DNA from: Bacteroidota bacterium
GTDB lineage: Bacteria > Bacteroidota > Bacteroidia > NORP154
DNA length: 64,000 nt
Assembly: GCA_022572355.1 (NCBI GenBank)
Contig: JACZWC010000023.1
Span: 1-64,000, forward strand
Direction of reading: 5' to 3'
Shown one piece after another: positions 36,201 to 45,023 of the stretch. Below the pieces are notes generated by a model, which was not told the origin of the DNA, searched no databases, and worked only from the letters and a program-made list of their open reading frames with translations. A program made the position numbers and the translations under genes. Position 1 is the first letter of the stretch, and the number at the start of each line of letters is the position of its first letter.

Positions 36201-36526
36201 GAAACAAAGAGATCCTTGAAACCAAGGCTGACCGAAAGGCTATTGGGCAACCTGCTGAAGAGGCAATGATTCAGTCATATACAAACCACGAGATTGATCT
36301 GCAGAAAGGGGATACCATTTATATATTCTCGGATGGATACGTGGATCAATTCGGAGGGAAGAAGGGCAAGAAGTTCATGGGCAGGCGATTCAGGCAAATG
36401 ATTCTCGATATCAATGATATGAGCATGAAAGAACAGAAGAAATTTATGGCTGATAGATTGATAAAGTGGAAAGGAGAAAGAGATCAGGTAGACGACGTTC
36501 TTGTAATCGGTATTAAGATTCAATAA
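33272..36526 (+). CDS. Reg_prop/Y_Y_Y sensor with cytoplasmic SpoIIE-type (PP2C) Ser/Thr phosphatase
   Basis: A 1084-residue membrane signalling protein. A signal peptide (to GTAGQ) is followed by about a dozen two-component-regulator propeller repeats (residues 25-670; IxxDxxGNLWIGT, GLSxN) in the periplasm. A Y_Y_Y domain spans about 695-770 (VVYSYKLDGFDEEW), one TM segment 776-793 (FYAICVVVAALGIFAF), and a coiled coil 800-850. The PP2C domain spans about 860-1084 with GDFYWMD, AAVDCTGHGVPGAFMS and SDGYVDQFGG, holding the metal-binding Asp residues, and ends DDVLVIGIK. Unlike hybrid two-component relatives, the output is a phosphatase, which would act on an anti-sigma-antagonist-like or SiaC-like phosphoprotein. 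Confidence 0.92.
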   Translation: MNMNYRFKNIIVVLGVLWSVGTAGQSTNFVHFDTEDGLPQSQVQTIQQDDDGNLWIGTMAGLSKYNGQSFTNFSKQDSLAEDWITTSYKDRSGNIWLGHWGGGVSKYIQKRKAFINLDFDIISQFNPITAILEDSDGNFWFGTDGGGVYRYDLQNNTVYVVTSDEELSGDYVSSICEDNVGNIWIGTDNGITIYDKTQAINAEEAYTYLNIEKGLVVDNITVVQSVMGNEIWIGTGGAGIVIIKLPEGVSINELESIHDAISTIITTEDGLSSNGINSIFQDNDNTIWIGTSTGGVTKFIPDEGPRDSDVALKSGTFKTLSTQQGLNYHKVNIVFQDREGNYWIGTEVGLNRYRSDKFQIYDDADGLANNIIWSIIQDKRGNLWMGTNNGISQMSMNESGSYSVENYNTSDGLVQEVILSVCEDDNGNIWFGSASKGVSKLTSEGKFITYDTDDGLADNTVYSIAKDNNGDVWFGTKKGASRFNSTTETFETFTSKDGLGGNNIYRVFADSKGKIWFGVLGGALSVYDGTSFTNFKDKEDIGGNFVLSISEDELGNIWLGIYGSGLLKFDGVDFVKYTQADGLSSESPSLIIADNENNIWVGSSKGLDKLNQETNSFSTFGKKEGFLGIETNANAVCKDNQGNLWFGTIMGLVKYDPSQDIPNKIPPSVYLESMRIKLKEAEFLKSAVYNYDQNHFTFEYLGISLTNPGEVVYSYKLDGFDEEWTPISKKSSATYSNLPHGEFNFLIKAANAEGVWSEPASTYSFIVTPPFWKTMWFYAICVVVAALGIFAFDKIRTASLKKEKRILEDKVHERTAELAIKNEELAEINEDITASIRYAKRIQEAILPPISIITKQYPESFVYYQPKDIVSGDFYWMDQIGDKLMVAAVDCTGHGVPGAFMSIIGNNLLSDYVNKQKMTTPSKILDSLSQGVYDTLRQSDDEHDEVKDAMDLAFCSIDIKTNKLQFAAAYNPLYLVRNKEILETKADRKAIGQPAEEAMIQSYTNHEIDLQKGDTIYIFSDGYVDQFGGKKGKKFMGRRFRQMILDINDMSMKEQKKFMADRLIKWKGERDQVDDVLVIGIKIQ

Positions 36527-36531
36527 TTACT

Positions 36532-37224
36532 TCAAGCCGTTTGTAGTTCCAATAACGACTCAAATAGCTTCTTCCCATCTAGATTTCCCAAAGCAGAATC
36601 TGAAGCACGTTCAGGGTGAGGCATCATACCAAATACATTTCTTTTCTCGTTGCAAATACCCGCTATGTTTTCCAGCGATCCATTGGGGTTTGCCTCTCGA
36701 TTGATTTCTCCTGATTCATCACAATATCTGAACAGAACCTGATCTCTCTCTTGGATCTTGTCTAACGTTGCCTGATCTGCATAATAACGCCCTTCGCCAT
36801 GGGCGATCGGTATTTTCAACACATCCAACGGATCAATGGTAGCAGTCAGGAGTGTTTTGGATGTTGCGCTTCTTAGATAAATATTCTTGCAAATAAATTG
36901 TTGGTTGTTGTTGTGCAGTAATGCACCGGGCAGGAGTCCGGATTCGCATAAGACCTGAAAACCATTACAGACGCCAAAAACGTAGCCTCCCTCATTTGCA
37001 TGCTCTATTACTTCGGTCATAATAGGTGAAAAGCGCGCAATGGCACCGGATCTTAGATAATCACCGTAGGAAAAACCTCCAGGTAAAACAATACAATCGC
37101 AACCTTGCAGATCATTCTCCTTATGCCAAAGCCGAACTACCTCCTGGCCCATTGTCGAGGCCAGCGTATAGATCATATCCTCGTCACAATTTGAACCTGG
37201 AAAGATTACAACACCGAATTTCAT
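36532..37224 (-). CDS. purQ: Phosphoribosylformylglycinamidine synthase, glutaminase subunit
   Basis: Supplies ammonia from glutamine for purine step 4. The 230 residues contain VVIFPGSNCDEDM at the N-terminus, LPGGFSYGDYLRSGAIA, the nucleophile Cys in FGVCNGFQVL near residue 90, IAHGEGRY with the catalytic His, and MMPHPERA near the end. This is the small separate subunit, so a large PurL must be encoded elsewhere. It converges with the phosphatase gene (5 bp apart). Confidence 0.95.
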   Translation of the reverse strand: MKFGVVIFPGSNCDEDMIYTLASTMGQEVVRLWHKENDLQGCDCIVLPGGFSYGDYLRSGAIARFSPIMTEVIEHANEGGYVFGVCNGFQVLCESGLLPGALLHNNNQQFICKNIYLRSATSKTLLTATIDPLDVLKIPIAHGEGRYYADQATLDKIQERDQVLFRYCDESGEINREANPNGSLENIAGICNEKRNVFGMMPHPERASDSALGNLDGKKLFESLLELQTA

Positions 37225-37248
37225 ATATTTTCTGATACAGATTTGCGC

Positions 37249-38229
37249 TTACAAAGGTACAATGTGAGAGTAGATTATTGTTGCCAATAATAAAAAAAAT
37301 ATGAACTCTGCAACTTTCTTTTTTTTGAATGTGACAAAGAAGTTGGCAAGGTATACGGATAGAGCAATAAAGACAATTGAAAAATAAACAACGCTGAATG
37401 AAGGAGCCATAAGAAGAGATAAGATAGCAAATACAAAAAACCAGGTAAATACCCCATACATTTTGGTAACCTTAACTACCCTCCTATTCATTTCTTCGAT
37501 ATAACTCTTGGCTGCAATCAAAGAAATGATAAATGTCATTAAGATCAGAGGTAGAAAGGGTATCACCAAAGCCGATTCAAACGTAAAAACGTTTAAAGAT
37601 GAAATTCGAAGGCTCCCCAAGAAATCTGCTAATTCGCCGGTCCAATAAAAATTTGCCGCTACAAAGGCCATCGGCGTCAGAAATCCAATAAATGAGAGGA
37701 TCCACTCTTTGGCATTGAATGGACGGAGGATGGATAAAGAGATCAGATAGAATGGAAGGAACATAATTGAAGGCAAATAAAACATGGCTGCAATTCCGAT
37801 TAGCAAACCAGCGTCATACACATTGGTTAATACTCTGTCACTTCTGTACGTGAGAAATAATCTGTCGAGGAGAAGGATCAAGAACAGATTCGCAAAAAGT
37901 ATGGGATTAAGAACAAGAAGAGGTGGGCAGCTGCAAATTAACAATGTGTAAATCAGTGCCGGAATTTTTGTCTTTTCAGATAATACCTGATGTTTCTCAA
38001 TGATATTATTGAGTATAAATGCCTGAAGAACGATTAAAATTACGGCTAGAATATTGGCGAGCACCGGGAAATCAGTGAGTAGAATGATAACCGCGTAGTA
38101 CAGCGGCATAGCTTGTTCAGCGATCGCCAGGGTGCCGTCATAGATGGAATGGCCCCAAAATGAAAGCGCAATGATTGGGATTAGTCCCAGAACATAAGGT
38201 TTACTGGATTTGAATATGTTAATCAGCAT
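37249..38229 (-). CDS. DUF6427-family integral membrane protein
   Basis: A 326-residue protein with about eight or nine hydrophobic segments across its length (for example VLGLIPIIALSFWG, IPALIYTLLICSCPPLL, FVFAILSLLMAPSFSVVY). Conserved-looking polar pieces are LLLDRLFLTYRSDRV and LSILRPFNAKEW. It fits the Bacteroidota DUF6427 family, of unknown function. It diverges from the DUF6341-like gene at 38334, a pairing I associate with this phylum, and lies 24 bp upstream of purQ on the same strand. Confidence 0.75.
   Translation of the reverse strand: MLINIFKSSKPYVLGLIPIIALSFWGHSIYDGTLAIAEQAMPLYYAVIILLTDFPVLANILAVILIVLQAFILNNIIEKHQVLSEKTKIPALIYTLLICSCPPLLVLNPILFANLFLILLLDRLFLTYRSDRVLTNVYDAGLLIGIAAMFYLPSIMFLPFYLISLSILRPFNAKEWILSFIGFLTPMAFVAANFYWTGELADFLGSLRISSLNVFTFESALVIPFLPLILMTFIISLIAAKSYIEEMNRRVVKVTKMYGVFTWFFVFAILSLLMAPSFSVVYFSIVFIALSVYLANFFVTFKKKKVAEFIFFLLLATIIYSHIVPL
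37252..37259 (-). promoter_or_regulatory. Bacteroidota -7 element (TACCTTTG) for purQ
   Basis: The minus strand reads TACCTTTG (TAnnTTTG) and ends about 28 bp before the purQ ATG, within the last codons of the upstream membrane-protein gene. This indicates an internal promoter. Confidence 0.5.
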
Positions 38230-38293
38230 TGGAAATAATCTTGCGAAGTGTTTGTAATATTAATCCCTTTTGTATTGATCAGTACTTTTTAAT

Positions 38294-38301
38294 TATATTT
38301 G
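38294..38301 (+). promoter_or_regulatory. Bacteroidota -7 element (TATATTTG)
   Basis: TATATTTG matches TAnnTTTG, with a -33-like TTTG at 38269-38272 (21-bp spacing). The ATG of the small membrane protein is 33 bp downstream, which supports that start over longer frames. Confidence 0.5.
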
Positions 38302-38333
38302 TCAACATACCGAATCACTTAATAAAGATATTT

Positions 38334-38501
38334 ATGGACGCAGTATTTTATGGAATTGGGGATGCTTGCCAGGTATTATTTGATATAATGCCTCATCTTG
38401 GAAATATTCCTAACGGCCTTATTGTAACTTCAATACTTGCTCTATTTCTTATCTGGACATCGAGATTGGTTCAATATCATAATGCAGATGAGAACGAGTA
38501 G
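38334..38501 (+). CDS. Small single-pass membrane protein (DUF6341-like)
   Basis: A 55-residue protein. An amphipathic N-terminus (MDAVFYGIGDACQVLFDIM) is followed by one hydrophobic helix (LIVTSILALFLIWTSRLV) and a short acidic tail (NADENE). Size, layout and its divergent position next to the DUF6427 gene match the small DUF6341 proteins of Bacteroidota. Function is unknown. A longer in-frame extension to 38229 would precede the promoter element and is not accepted. Confidence 0.65.
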   Translation: MDAVFYGIGDACQVLFDIMPHLGNIPNGLIVTSILALFLIWTSRLVQYHNADENE

Positions 38502-38537
38502 ATAATTCGCCTAATTTAACTACTCCGATTCTCTATA

Positions 38538-39830
38538 TTATTCCGTCTGAATCTCAACTTTCAGATCGTACCCAATATCCTTTCTCAAGGCCTTGCCTTC
38601 AAATTTTATTCGTTCTGCATTTGTGTATGAAGTTGCTAATGCTTCTTCTATGTTTGCGCCAAAAGAGGTTACGGCAATAACTCTGCCGCCATTGGTTACA
38701 ATTTTATCTTCATCCATCTTGGTTCCTGCATGAAAAGCGATGCTCTCACCTGTATCTCCCAAGCCAGAGATTTCTTTTCCCTTTTCGTAGTTGCCAGGAT
38801 ATCCCTGAGATACCAACATTACCGTCGCCGTAGCACTGCCGTCTATGGCCAAGTCTATCTCCGATAATCTCTGGTCGCAGACTGCTTCAAACAAATCCAA
38901 TAAATCGGTTCCAATTCTTGGAATTACTACCTCTGCTTCAGGATCGCCGAATCGTATGTTGTACTCTATTACTTTCGGTTCTCCGGCTACATTGATCAGC
39001 CCAAAATATAACAGGCCTGTATATTCAATTCCATCCTGTTGCAATCCTTCAAAAGTTGGCCGTATCACGAGGTCTTCCACCTTCGAGATAAACGCCGCAT
39101 CAGCAAAAGGAACCGGACTCACAGCGCCCATTCCGCCGGTATTAAGGCCAGTATCGCCTTCTCCAATTCTTTTATAGTCTTTGGCTGACGGTAGTATTTT
39201 ATAATTGATACCATCCGATAACGCAAATACGGAAAGCTCAATGCCCTCTAGAAATTCTTCAATCACCACCACGGAGCTTGCATCACCGAATTTTTCAGAT
39301 TCTAACATATTGGTTAATTCGACTTTAGCATTTTCCAGATCATCTAAAATAAGTACCCCTTTGCCTGCGGCCAATCCATCAGCCTTTAATACATATGGAG
39401 GACTTAATGTTTCCAAAAATGCGTGTCCTTCTTTCAATGAATCAAGCGTGAAGCTCTGATACATTGCCGTAGGAATGTTGTGCCTGACCATGAATTTCTT
39501 GGCAAATTCTTTACTGCCCTCCAGCTGTGCTCCTTCAGCTTTGGGCCCAAATATTTTAACATGATTCAACTCATCATTGTCGTCAAAATAGTCATGAATA
39601 CCATTTACCAGGGGATCTTCCGGCCCCACAACAACCATATCGATATCACTCGCCAACACAAAAGTCTTGATGCTTTCAAAGTCGGTGGGCTTTAAATTAA
39701 TATTGGTTCCCTCATTAGAGGTACCGGCATTCCCTGGCGCGATAAACAGCTTATCCAGTTTTTGGCTCTGGGCTATTTTCCAGGCGAGTGCGTGCTCTCT
39801 TCCTCCACCTCCCAGTATCAGTACATTCAT
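38538..39830 (-). CDS. purD: Phosphoribosylamine-glycine ligase
   Basis: ATP-grasp ligase joining phosphoribosylamine and glycine, second step of purine synthesis. The 430 residues start MNVLILGGGGREHALAWK, with VVVGPEDPLVNGI, the ATP-grasp loop KADGLAAGKGVLI, RIGEGDTGLNTGGMGAVSPV and YNIRFGDPEAEVV, all standard PurD motifs. The start overlaps the stop of the upstream redoxin gene (TAATG). Confidence 0.96.
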   Translation of the reverse strand: MNVLILGGGGREHALAWKIAQSQKLDKLFIAPGNAGTSNEGTNINLKPTDFESIKTFVLASDIDMVVVGPEDPLVNGIHDYFDDNDELNHVKIFGPKAEGAQLEGSKEFAKKFMVRHNIPTAMYQSFTLDSLKEGHAFLETLSPPYVLKADGLAAGKGVLILDDLENAKVELTNMLESEKFGDASSVVVIEEFLEGIELSVFALSDGINYKILPSAKDYKRIGEGDTGLNTGGMGAVSPVPFADAAFISKVEDLVIRPTFEGLQQDGIEYTGLLYFGLINVAGEPKVIEYNIRFGDPEAEVVIPRIGTDLLDLFEAVCDQRLSEIDLAIDGSATATVMLVSQGYPGNYEKGKEISGLGDTGESIAFHAGTKMDEDKIVTNGGRVIAVTSFGANIEEALATSYTNAERIKFEGKALRKDIGYDLKVEIQTE

Positions 39831-40450
39831 TAGGTCTTCACTTTCTTAATGCTGCAGCCAATTGCCTTCGTCTTGTTGGGATTTATCGGCTTACCATTAA
39901 TTTGGTTCTTTATCGCGTCTTCTAAATAGTGGTTCTTCACATCAGCCGCCTTTTTAAGGTTGTCATCAATAGCCCCTGTGTAGGTAAGTTTCAAATCCTT
40001 GTCGAACAGAAATATTTCTGGGGTGTGTTTGGCACCAAATGCATATGCGAGTTTAGACTTAACATCAACCGTATAGAAAAAATCATACCCTTTTTCAGTT
40101 GCGTGAGCTTTCATCTTCTCCATTGAATCATCGCCATCCCGCTTTGCCTCGTTTGAGTTCACAGCAATCATTCCAATTTTCCCCGTTCGACATTGACTAG
40201 CTAGTATTGGATATCTGTCCTCCCATTTGAGAACAAAGGGACAAGTGTTGCACGAAAAAATTACAAGCAGGCCATTCTCTTCTTTGATCTGGTTTAATGT
40301 TACGTCTTCCCCAGATATGTTTTTCATTTTATAATCCAACAATGGCGCATCCTGGCCTATTTCCAGTAAAGGGTGTTTTTCATCAGTAATGAACCCAAAT
40401 AGTAGTACCATTGCGAACAGGAGGATTCCAGATAATCTCAAACTTTTCAT
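39830..40450 (-). CDS. Exported thioredoxin-like (AhpC/TSA-type) protein
   Basis: 206 residues with an N-terminal signal or anchor (SGILLFAMVLLFGF). The thioredoxin fold starts IGQDAPLLDYKMKN and holds the redox motif Cys67-Asn-Thr-Cys70 (FSCNTCPF), with the cis-Pro segment HTPEIFLFD near 140. This fits the envelope redoxins often annotated 'thioredoxin family protein' in Bacteroidota. A Cys in GCSIKK lies near the C-terminus. Likely a periplasmic disulfide reductase; the partner is unknown. It overlaps purD by one base. Confidence 0.85.
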   Translation of the reverse strand: MKSLRLSGILLFAMVLLFGFITDEKHPLLEIGQDAPLLDYKMKNISGEDVTLNQIKEENGLLVIFSCNTCPFVLKWEDRYPILASQCRTGKIGMIAVNSNEAKRDGDDSMEKMKAHATEKGYDFFYTVDVKSKLAYAFGAKHTPEIFLFDKDLKLTYTGAIDDNLKKAADVKNHYLEDAIKNQINGKPINPNKTKAIGCSIKKVKT

Positions 40451-40476
40451 AAGTATAGTTTTTGTGTTAATGATTG

Positions 40477-42015
40477 TTAGAGAGGGATATTCCCATGCTT
40501 TTTCTTGGGTAGCGTATCTACTTTGTTTTTGAGCATGTCAAATGCAGCAATGAGCTTTTCGCGAGTTTGTTCTGGTTTGATAATCTCGTCAATATAGCCC
40601 CTTGCAGCGGCCCTGTAAGGATTTGCAAAGATCTCTTTATACTCTTTTTCCTTCTCTATAAGTTTTTTCGCCGAATCTTTTGCGTCGCGGATCTCCTTCT
40701 TAAAAATAATTTCAGCCGCACCTTTTGCTCCCATAACAGCAATTTCCGCCCCAGGCCAGGCAAAATTCATGTCAGCGCCAATGTGTTTTGAATTCATTAC
40801 ATCATATGCGCCGCCATATGCTTTCCTGGTAATAACAGTAACCCTGGGCACTGTGGCTTCACAAAAGGCATATAACAGTTTGGCTCCGTTGGTAATAATT
40901 GCATTCCACTCCTGGTCGGTTCCAGGTAAAAAGCCGGGTACATCTTCAAATACCAACAGAGGTACATTAAAGGCATCACAGAAGCGCACGAACCTGGCGG
41001 CCTTTTTTGATGAGTTTATATCCAGCACTCCTGCGAGGTAAGCTGGCTGATTGGCGATAATTCCAATACTCTTTCCCGCCAATCTGGAAAAACCTACCAC
41101 AATGTTCTCCGCGAAATCTTTTTGCACCTCAAAGAAGGAGTCGGCATCAACTGTTTCTGTAATTACGTCCCTGATATCGTAAGGCTGGTTGGAGTTTTCC
41201 GGTACGATGCCATTCAGTTCAGGGCGTTTTTCGGATTTATTCGTTTTGTATTCCAGTTCCGGAGGATCTTCCTCACAATTTTGTGGTATATAGGAGAGCA
41301 ATGTTTTCAGGTTATCAAGACACTCTATTTCATTGGCACAGGCAAAATGCGTGACACCTGATTTTGTTGAATGGGTTGATGTTCCTCCCAGCTCTTCTGA
41401 CGTAACCTCTTCGTGAGTCACAGTCTTTACAACATTAGGCCCCGTAACAAACATGTATGAGATGTTTTCTACCATCAAAATAAAGTCAGTAATTGCTGGT
41501 GAGTAAACTGCTCCGCCTGCACAGGGCCCCATAATCGCCGATAGTTGGGGAATTACACCTGAGGCCATCGTATTTCGGTAAAAGATATCTGCGTATCCTC
41601 CAAGAGATACCACTCCTTCTTGAATTCGTGCACCACCAGAATCGTTAAGGCCAATTACAGGTGCGCCATTCTTCATTGCCAGGTCCATGATCCGGCAGAT
41701 CTTAGATGCATGTGCTTCAGCCAATGAACCTCCAAATACGGTGAAGTCCTGTGAAAAAACATACACCAGCCGGCCATTGATGGTTCCGTAGCCGGTCACA
41801 ACACCGTCACCCAATATTTTCTGCTTATCCAACCCGAAATCGGTAGAGCGATGCCGAACAAAAGCGCCAATTTCTTCAAAGGAACCCTCATCCATCAAAA
41901 AATGTAAGCGTTCGCGTGCTGTGAGTTTCCCCTTTTTATGCTGCGCGTCTATTCTTTTTTCCCCACCTCCAAGAAGGGCCTCAGCACGCATTTTATCGAG
42001 AGTTGACTTGCTCAT
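40477..42015 (-). CDS. Acyl-CoA (propionyl-CoA) carboxylase beta subunit
   Basis: Carboxyltransferase subunit of 512 residues. It starts with [24 protein letters not shown] (in two runs), [42 protein letters not shown] and, in the second crotonase-like half, [13 protein letters not shown] and [13 protein letters not shown]. This combination is that of PccB/MmdA-type propionyl- or methylmalonyl-CoA enzymes. Together with the epimerase at 18703 it supports a methylmalonyl-CoA route. The biotin carboxylase and biotin carrier are not adjacent, so decarboxylase versus carboxylase cannot be decided. Confidence 0.9.
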   Translation of the reverse strand: MSKSTLDKMRAEALLGGGEKRIDAQHKKGKLTARERLHFLMDEGSFEEIGAFVRHRSTDFGLDKQKILGDGVVTGYGTINGRLVYVFSQDFTVFGGSLAEAHASKICRIMDLAMKNGAPVIGLNDSGGARIQEGVVSLGGYADIFYRNTMASGVIPQLSAIMGPCAGGAVYSPAITDFILMVENISYMFVTGPNVVKTVTHEEVTSEELGGTSTHSTKSGVTHFACANEIECLDNLKTLLSYIPQNCEEDPPELEYKTNKSEKRPELNGIVPENSNQPYDIRDVITETVDADSFFEVQKDFAENIVVGFSRLAGKSIGIIANQPAYLAGVLDINSSKKAARFVRFCDAFNVPLLVFEDVPGFLPGTDQEWNAIITNGAKLLYAFCEATVPRVTVITRKAYGGAYDVMNSKHIGADMNFAWPGAEIAVMGAKGAAEIIFKKEIRDAKDSAKKLIEKEKEYKEIFANPYRAAARGYIDEIIKPEQTREKLIAAFDMLKNKVDTLPKKKHGNIPL

Positions 42016-42088
42016 ATTGCTAATACAAAGGATTTTGGTCAGAGAGGGGTAAAGTTACTAAACCGTTCTGGCAACTGCAACGAATTCA

Positions 42089-42832
42089 CTATTGCAGTTC
42101 ATTTACGAGTTCTTCGGTCATTTCGAGGTTATGAAAAATGTTCTGAACATCTTCATCCTCTTCGAAAGATTCAATCATCCTGAGAACTTTTTTAGACGAG
42201 TCTAGTTCGAGTTGTTTTGTGTTGTTTGGAATTCGATGAAGCGCTGCATTTTCAACACTCACTCCCATAGACTCCAATTTCTTTTGCATCCTTCCGAAAT
42301 CTTCATACGAAGTGTAAATAATAAAAACGTCATCTTCTTTTGCAACGTCTTCAGCGCCACCGTCTATTACCTCAAGGGTAAAATCATCTTCATCTAAATT
42401 ATTCACGGGAATGGTAAATACTCCTTTTCTGTCGAACATGAATTCCAGCGATCCGTTGGTTCCCAATGTTCCGCCATGCCTGGTAAAGATAGAGCGGATA
42501 TTAGATACTGTTCTGTTCAGGTTGTCGGTTGTGCACTCCAGAAAAATGGCAACCCCATCAGGGGCGTAGCCTTCATATGTTATTTCATTTAACGAGGCGG
42601 AGTCGGTATCAGAGGCTTTTTTAATGGCCCTTTCAATATTTTCCTTGGGCAGATTTACCCCTTTTCCATTTGAAATCGCCATGCGTAGCTGAGGATTCGC
42701 GTCTGGTTCTGGCCCACCATGCTTAACCGCAATTGAAATTTCCTTTAGAACCTTCGTAAATGCCCTTGAACGCTTTGCATCGGTAGCGGCCTTTTTTCGC
42801 TTGATGGTTGCCCATTTACTGTGACCTGACAT
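42089..42832 (-). CDS. YebC/TACO1-family protein
   Basis: 247 residues beginning MSGHSKWATIKRKKAATDAK, the invariant family start. SRAFTKVLKEISIAVK and NLPKENIERAIKKA follow, and the acidic third domain ends near the C-terminus. The family has been described both as a transcription regulator (PmpR) and as a ribosome-associated factor for proline stretches; which applies here is unknown. Monocistronic by spacing. Confidence 0.93.
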   Translation of the reverse strand: MSGHSKWATIKRKKAATDAKRSRAFTKVLKEISIAVKHGGPEPDANPQLRMAISNGKGVNLPKENIERAIKKASDTDSASLNEITYEGYAPDGVAIFLECTTDNLNRTVSNIRSIFTRHGGTLGTNGSLEFMFDRKGVFTIPVNNLDEDDFTLEVIDGGAEDVAKEDDVFIIYTSYEDFGRMQKKLESMGVSVENAALHRIPNNTKQLELDSSKKVLRMIESFEEDEDVQNIFHNLEMTEELVNELQ

Positions 42833-42889
42833 CTGGATTTTTTAAGTTATACTAAAAACGCGATAAATTCCCGCATTCATTTGAACAGG

Positions 42890-42985
42890 CAAATGAACAA
42901 ACGAACAATTGAGCAGCAGAATGGAGAACAGCGAACTCCTGGCCCCTTCATCATTCTTATTTCAAATGTTCGATTGTTCAAATGT
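42890..42985. repeat. Imperfect inverted repeat between yebC and lepA
   Basis: CAAATGAACAAACGAACA and following bases (42890-42913) pair, with several mismatches, with the TTCAAATGTTCGATTGTTCA region (42962-42985). A 48-bp GC-richer centre lies between them. It is similar in kind, though not in sequence, to the element at 791-931. The gap holds no gene. Confidence 0.45.
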
Positions 42986-43035
42986 TCCAAAACCAAATGC
43001 TCAAATTTTTACCATTCATAGCATAAGAATTAAAG

Positions 43036-44823
43036 TTAATCCAATTTTAGTACAGCTAAAAACGCTTTTTGAGGAACTTCTACATTACCTATCTGCCTCA
43101 TCTTTTTCTTGCCCTTTTTTTGCTTTTCCAGCAGTTTTCGTTTCCTCGTGATATCTCCTCCATAACACTTAGCCGTTACGTCTTTTCGGTGCGATTTAAT
43201 GGTCTCCCGGGCTATTATTTTCGCGCCCACTGCAGCCTGAATTGCAATAGTAAATTGTTGCCGGGGAATGAGCTCTTTGAGCTTCTCACAAATTTTTCTG
43301 CCCAAAGTAAATGCGTTTTCCCGGTAGATCAATGCCGACAATGCATCAACCAGATCTCCATTGAGCAAGATATCCAATTTTACCAGATTAGAATCTCGAT
43401 AACCAATAGGATGATAATCAAAGGAGGCATATCCTTTAGAAACGGATTTTAACTTGTCGTAAAAGTCAAAAACTATTTCTGAAAGCGGCAGTTCAAAGGT
43501 CAGTTCTACCCTGTCTGTGGTTAAATAAACCTGATTTTTCAGTATTCCGCGCTTGCTGATTGCCAAATTCATGATAGCGCCGGTATATTCGGATTTTGTG
43601 ATTATTTGTGCGTTGATGTAGGGCTCCTTCATTGTGTCAATTCGAATCGTCTCAGGCATATCTGAAGGATTGTTGACAATAATATCATCTCCGTTAGTTA
43701 GGCGCGCTTTGTACGATACATTCGGTACTGTTGTTATTACTGAAACATTAAATTCCCTCTCCAGTCGCTCCTGAATTATCTCAAGGTGAAGCATTCCCAA
43801 AAAACCACACCTAAAGCCGAATCCCAGTGCTGCCGATGATTCGAGTTCATAGGTTAAGGCCGCATCATTCAGCTGTAGTTTTTCCATAGCCTCTCTCAGG
43901 TCTTCATAGTCATCATTGTCTAGCGGATATAATCCTGCAAACACCATTGGTTTCACATCTTCAAAACCTCGAATTGCCACTTCACATGGATTGGCCACAT
44001 GGGTGATGGTATCGCCTACCTTCACTTCTTTGGCTTGCTTTATACCCGATATAATATATCCAACATCACCCGCTTTAATGGAGGGTCGCTTCTGGGGTTT
44101 CAATTTCAGTATTCCAATTTCATCGGCGAAGTACTCCTTTTTCGTTGCTACAAACTTTACCCTGTCGCCTTCTTTAATTTCTCCGTTAATCACCTTGTAA
44201 TAGGCCATTATACCGCGGAATGAATTGTAAACAGAATCGAATATTATGGCTTGTAATGGTTTGCTGGCATCTCCTTCAGGAGCAGGCACTTTTTTTACTA
44301 CGGCTTCGAGTATTTCCGCAATACCCAATCCCGTTTTACCGCTGGCCTTGATAATATCTTCTGGTGCGCAACCGATCAAATCCACAATTTGCTCACTAAC
44401 CTCCTCGGGCATAGCGCTCGCCAAATCCATTTTATTCATTACTGGAATAATCTCGAGATTACTTTCAAGCGCCAGGTATAGATTCGAAATTGTTTGAGCC
44501 TGAATTCCCTGAGCTGCATCTACGATTAGCAAGGCTCCTTCACAGGCAGCAATTGATCTCGAAACCTCATATGAAAAGTCCACATGGCCAGGTGTGTCGA
44601 TGAGATTGATAATGTAATTTTTTCCGTCCAGAGAATATTCCATCTGAATGGCATGGCTTTTTATGGTGATTCCACGTTCTCTTTCCAGATCCATATCATC
44701 CAATGTTTGTTCTTTGAGCTCCTTCCCTGAAATGGTATTGGTAATCTCCAGCAACCGATCGGCAATGGTGCTTTTACCGTGATCGATGTGAGCTATTATA
44801 CAGAAGTTTCGTATATTTTTCAT
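43036..44823 (-). CDS. lepA: Elongation factor 4 (LepA)
   Basis: Ribosomal back-translocation/biogenesis GTPase of 595 residues from ATG 44823. The conserved [24 protein letters not shown] (in two runs) fixes the start, and an in-frame extension to 44931 is not conserved-looking. G motifs are [17 protein letters not shown] and [23 protein letters not shown] belongs to domain III/V, and the LepA-specific C-terminal region ends [18 protein letters not shown] before the last residues. Length is normal. Confidence 0.97.
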   Translation of the reverse strand: MKNIRNFCIIAHIDHGKSTIADRLLEITNTISGKELKEQTLDDMDLERERGITIKSHAIQMEYSLDGKNYIINLIDTPGHVDFSYEVSRSIAACEGALLIVDAAQGIQAQTISNLYLALESNLEIIPVMNKMDLASAMPEEVSEQIVDLIGCAPEDIIKASGKTGLGIAEILEAVVKKVPAPEGDASKPLQAIIFDSVYNSFRGIMAYYKVINGEIKEGDRVKFVATKKEYFADEIGILKLKPQKRPSIKAGDVGYIISGIKQAKEVKVGDTITHVANPCEVAIRGFEDVKPMVFAGLYPLDNDDYEDLREAMEKLQLNDAALTYELESSAALGFGFRCGFLGMLHLEIIQERLEREFNVSVITTVPNVSYKARLTNGDDIIVNNPSDMPETIRIDTMKEPYINAQIITKSEYTGAIMNLAISKRGILKNQVYLTTDRVELTFELPLSEIVFDFYDKLKSVSKGYASFDYHPIGYRDSNLVKLDILLNGDLVDALSALIYRENAFTLGRKICEKLKELIPRQQFTIAIQAAVGAKIIARETIKSHRKDVTAKCYGGDITRKRKLLEKQKKGKKKMRQIGNVEVPQKAFLAVLKLD

Positions 44824-44983
44824 CAGATATAGAGAAGGTTGCGAAAGTACACTTTTTAAGGCTGAAAGAAGGTGGATATTGTGGAATGGAATCGTGTTTG
44901 TAAATAATTTGTTGTTCCAAACCATCAACATCGGCCATTTAACAAATAACAGCTCACTAATCTGATATCTATAAGAGATTTTT

Positions 44984-44991
44984 TATTTTTG
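44984..44991 (+). promoter_or_regulatory. Bacteroidota -7 element (TATTTTTG)
   Basis: TATTTTTG matches TAnnTTTG, 33 bp before the ATG of the type B cargo gene at 45024. Confidence 0.45.
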
Positions 44992-45023
44992 CGTTAAATC
45001 ATAGAAGAGACACAATCTCAATA

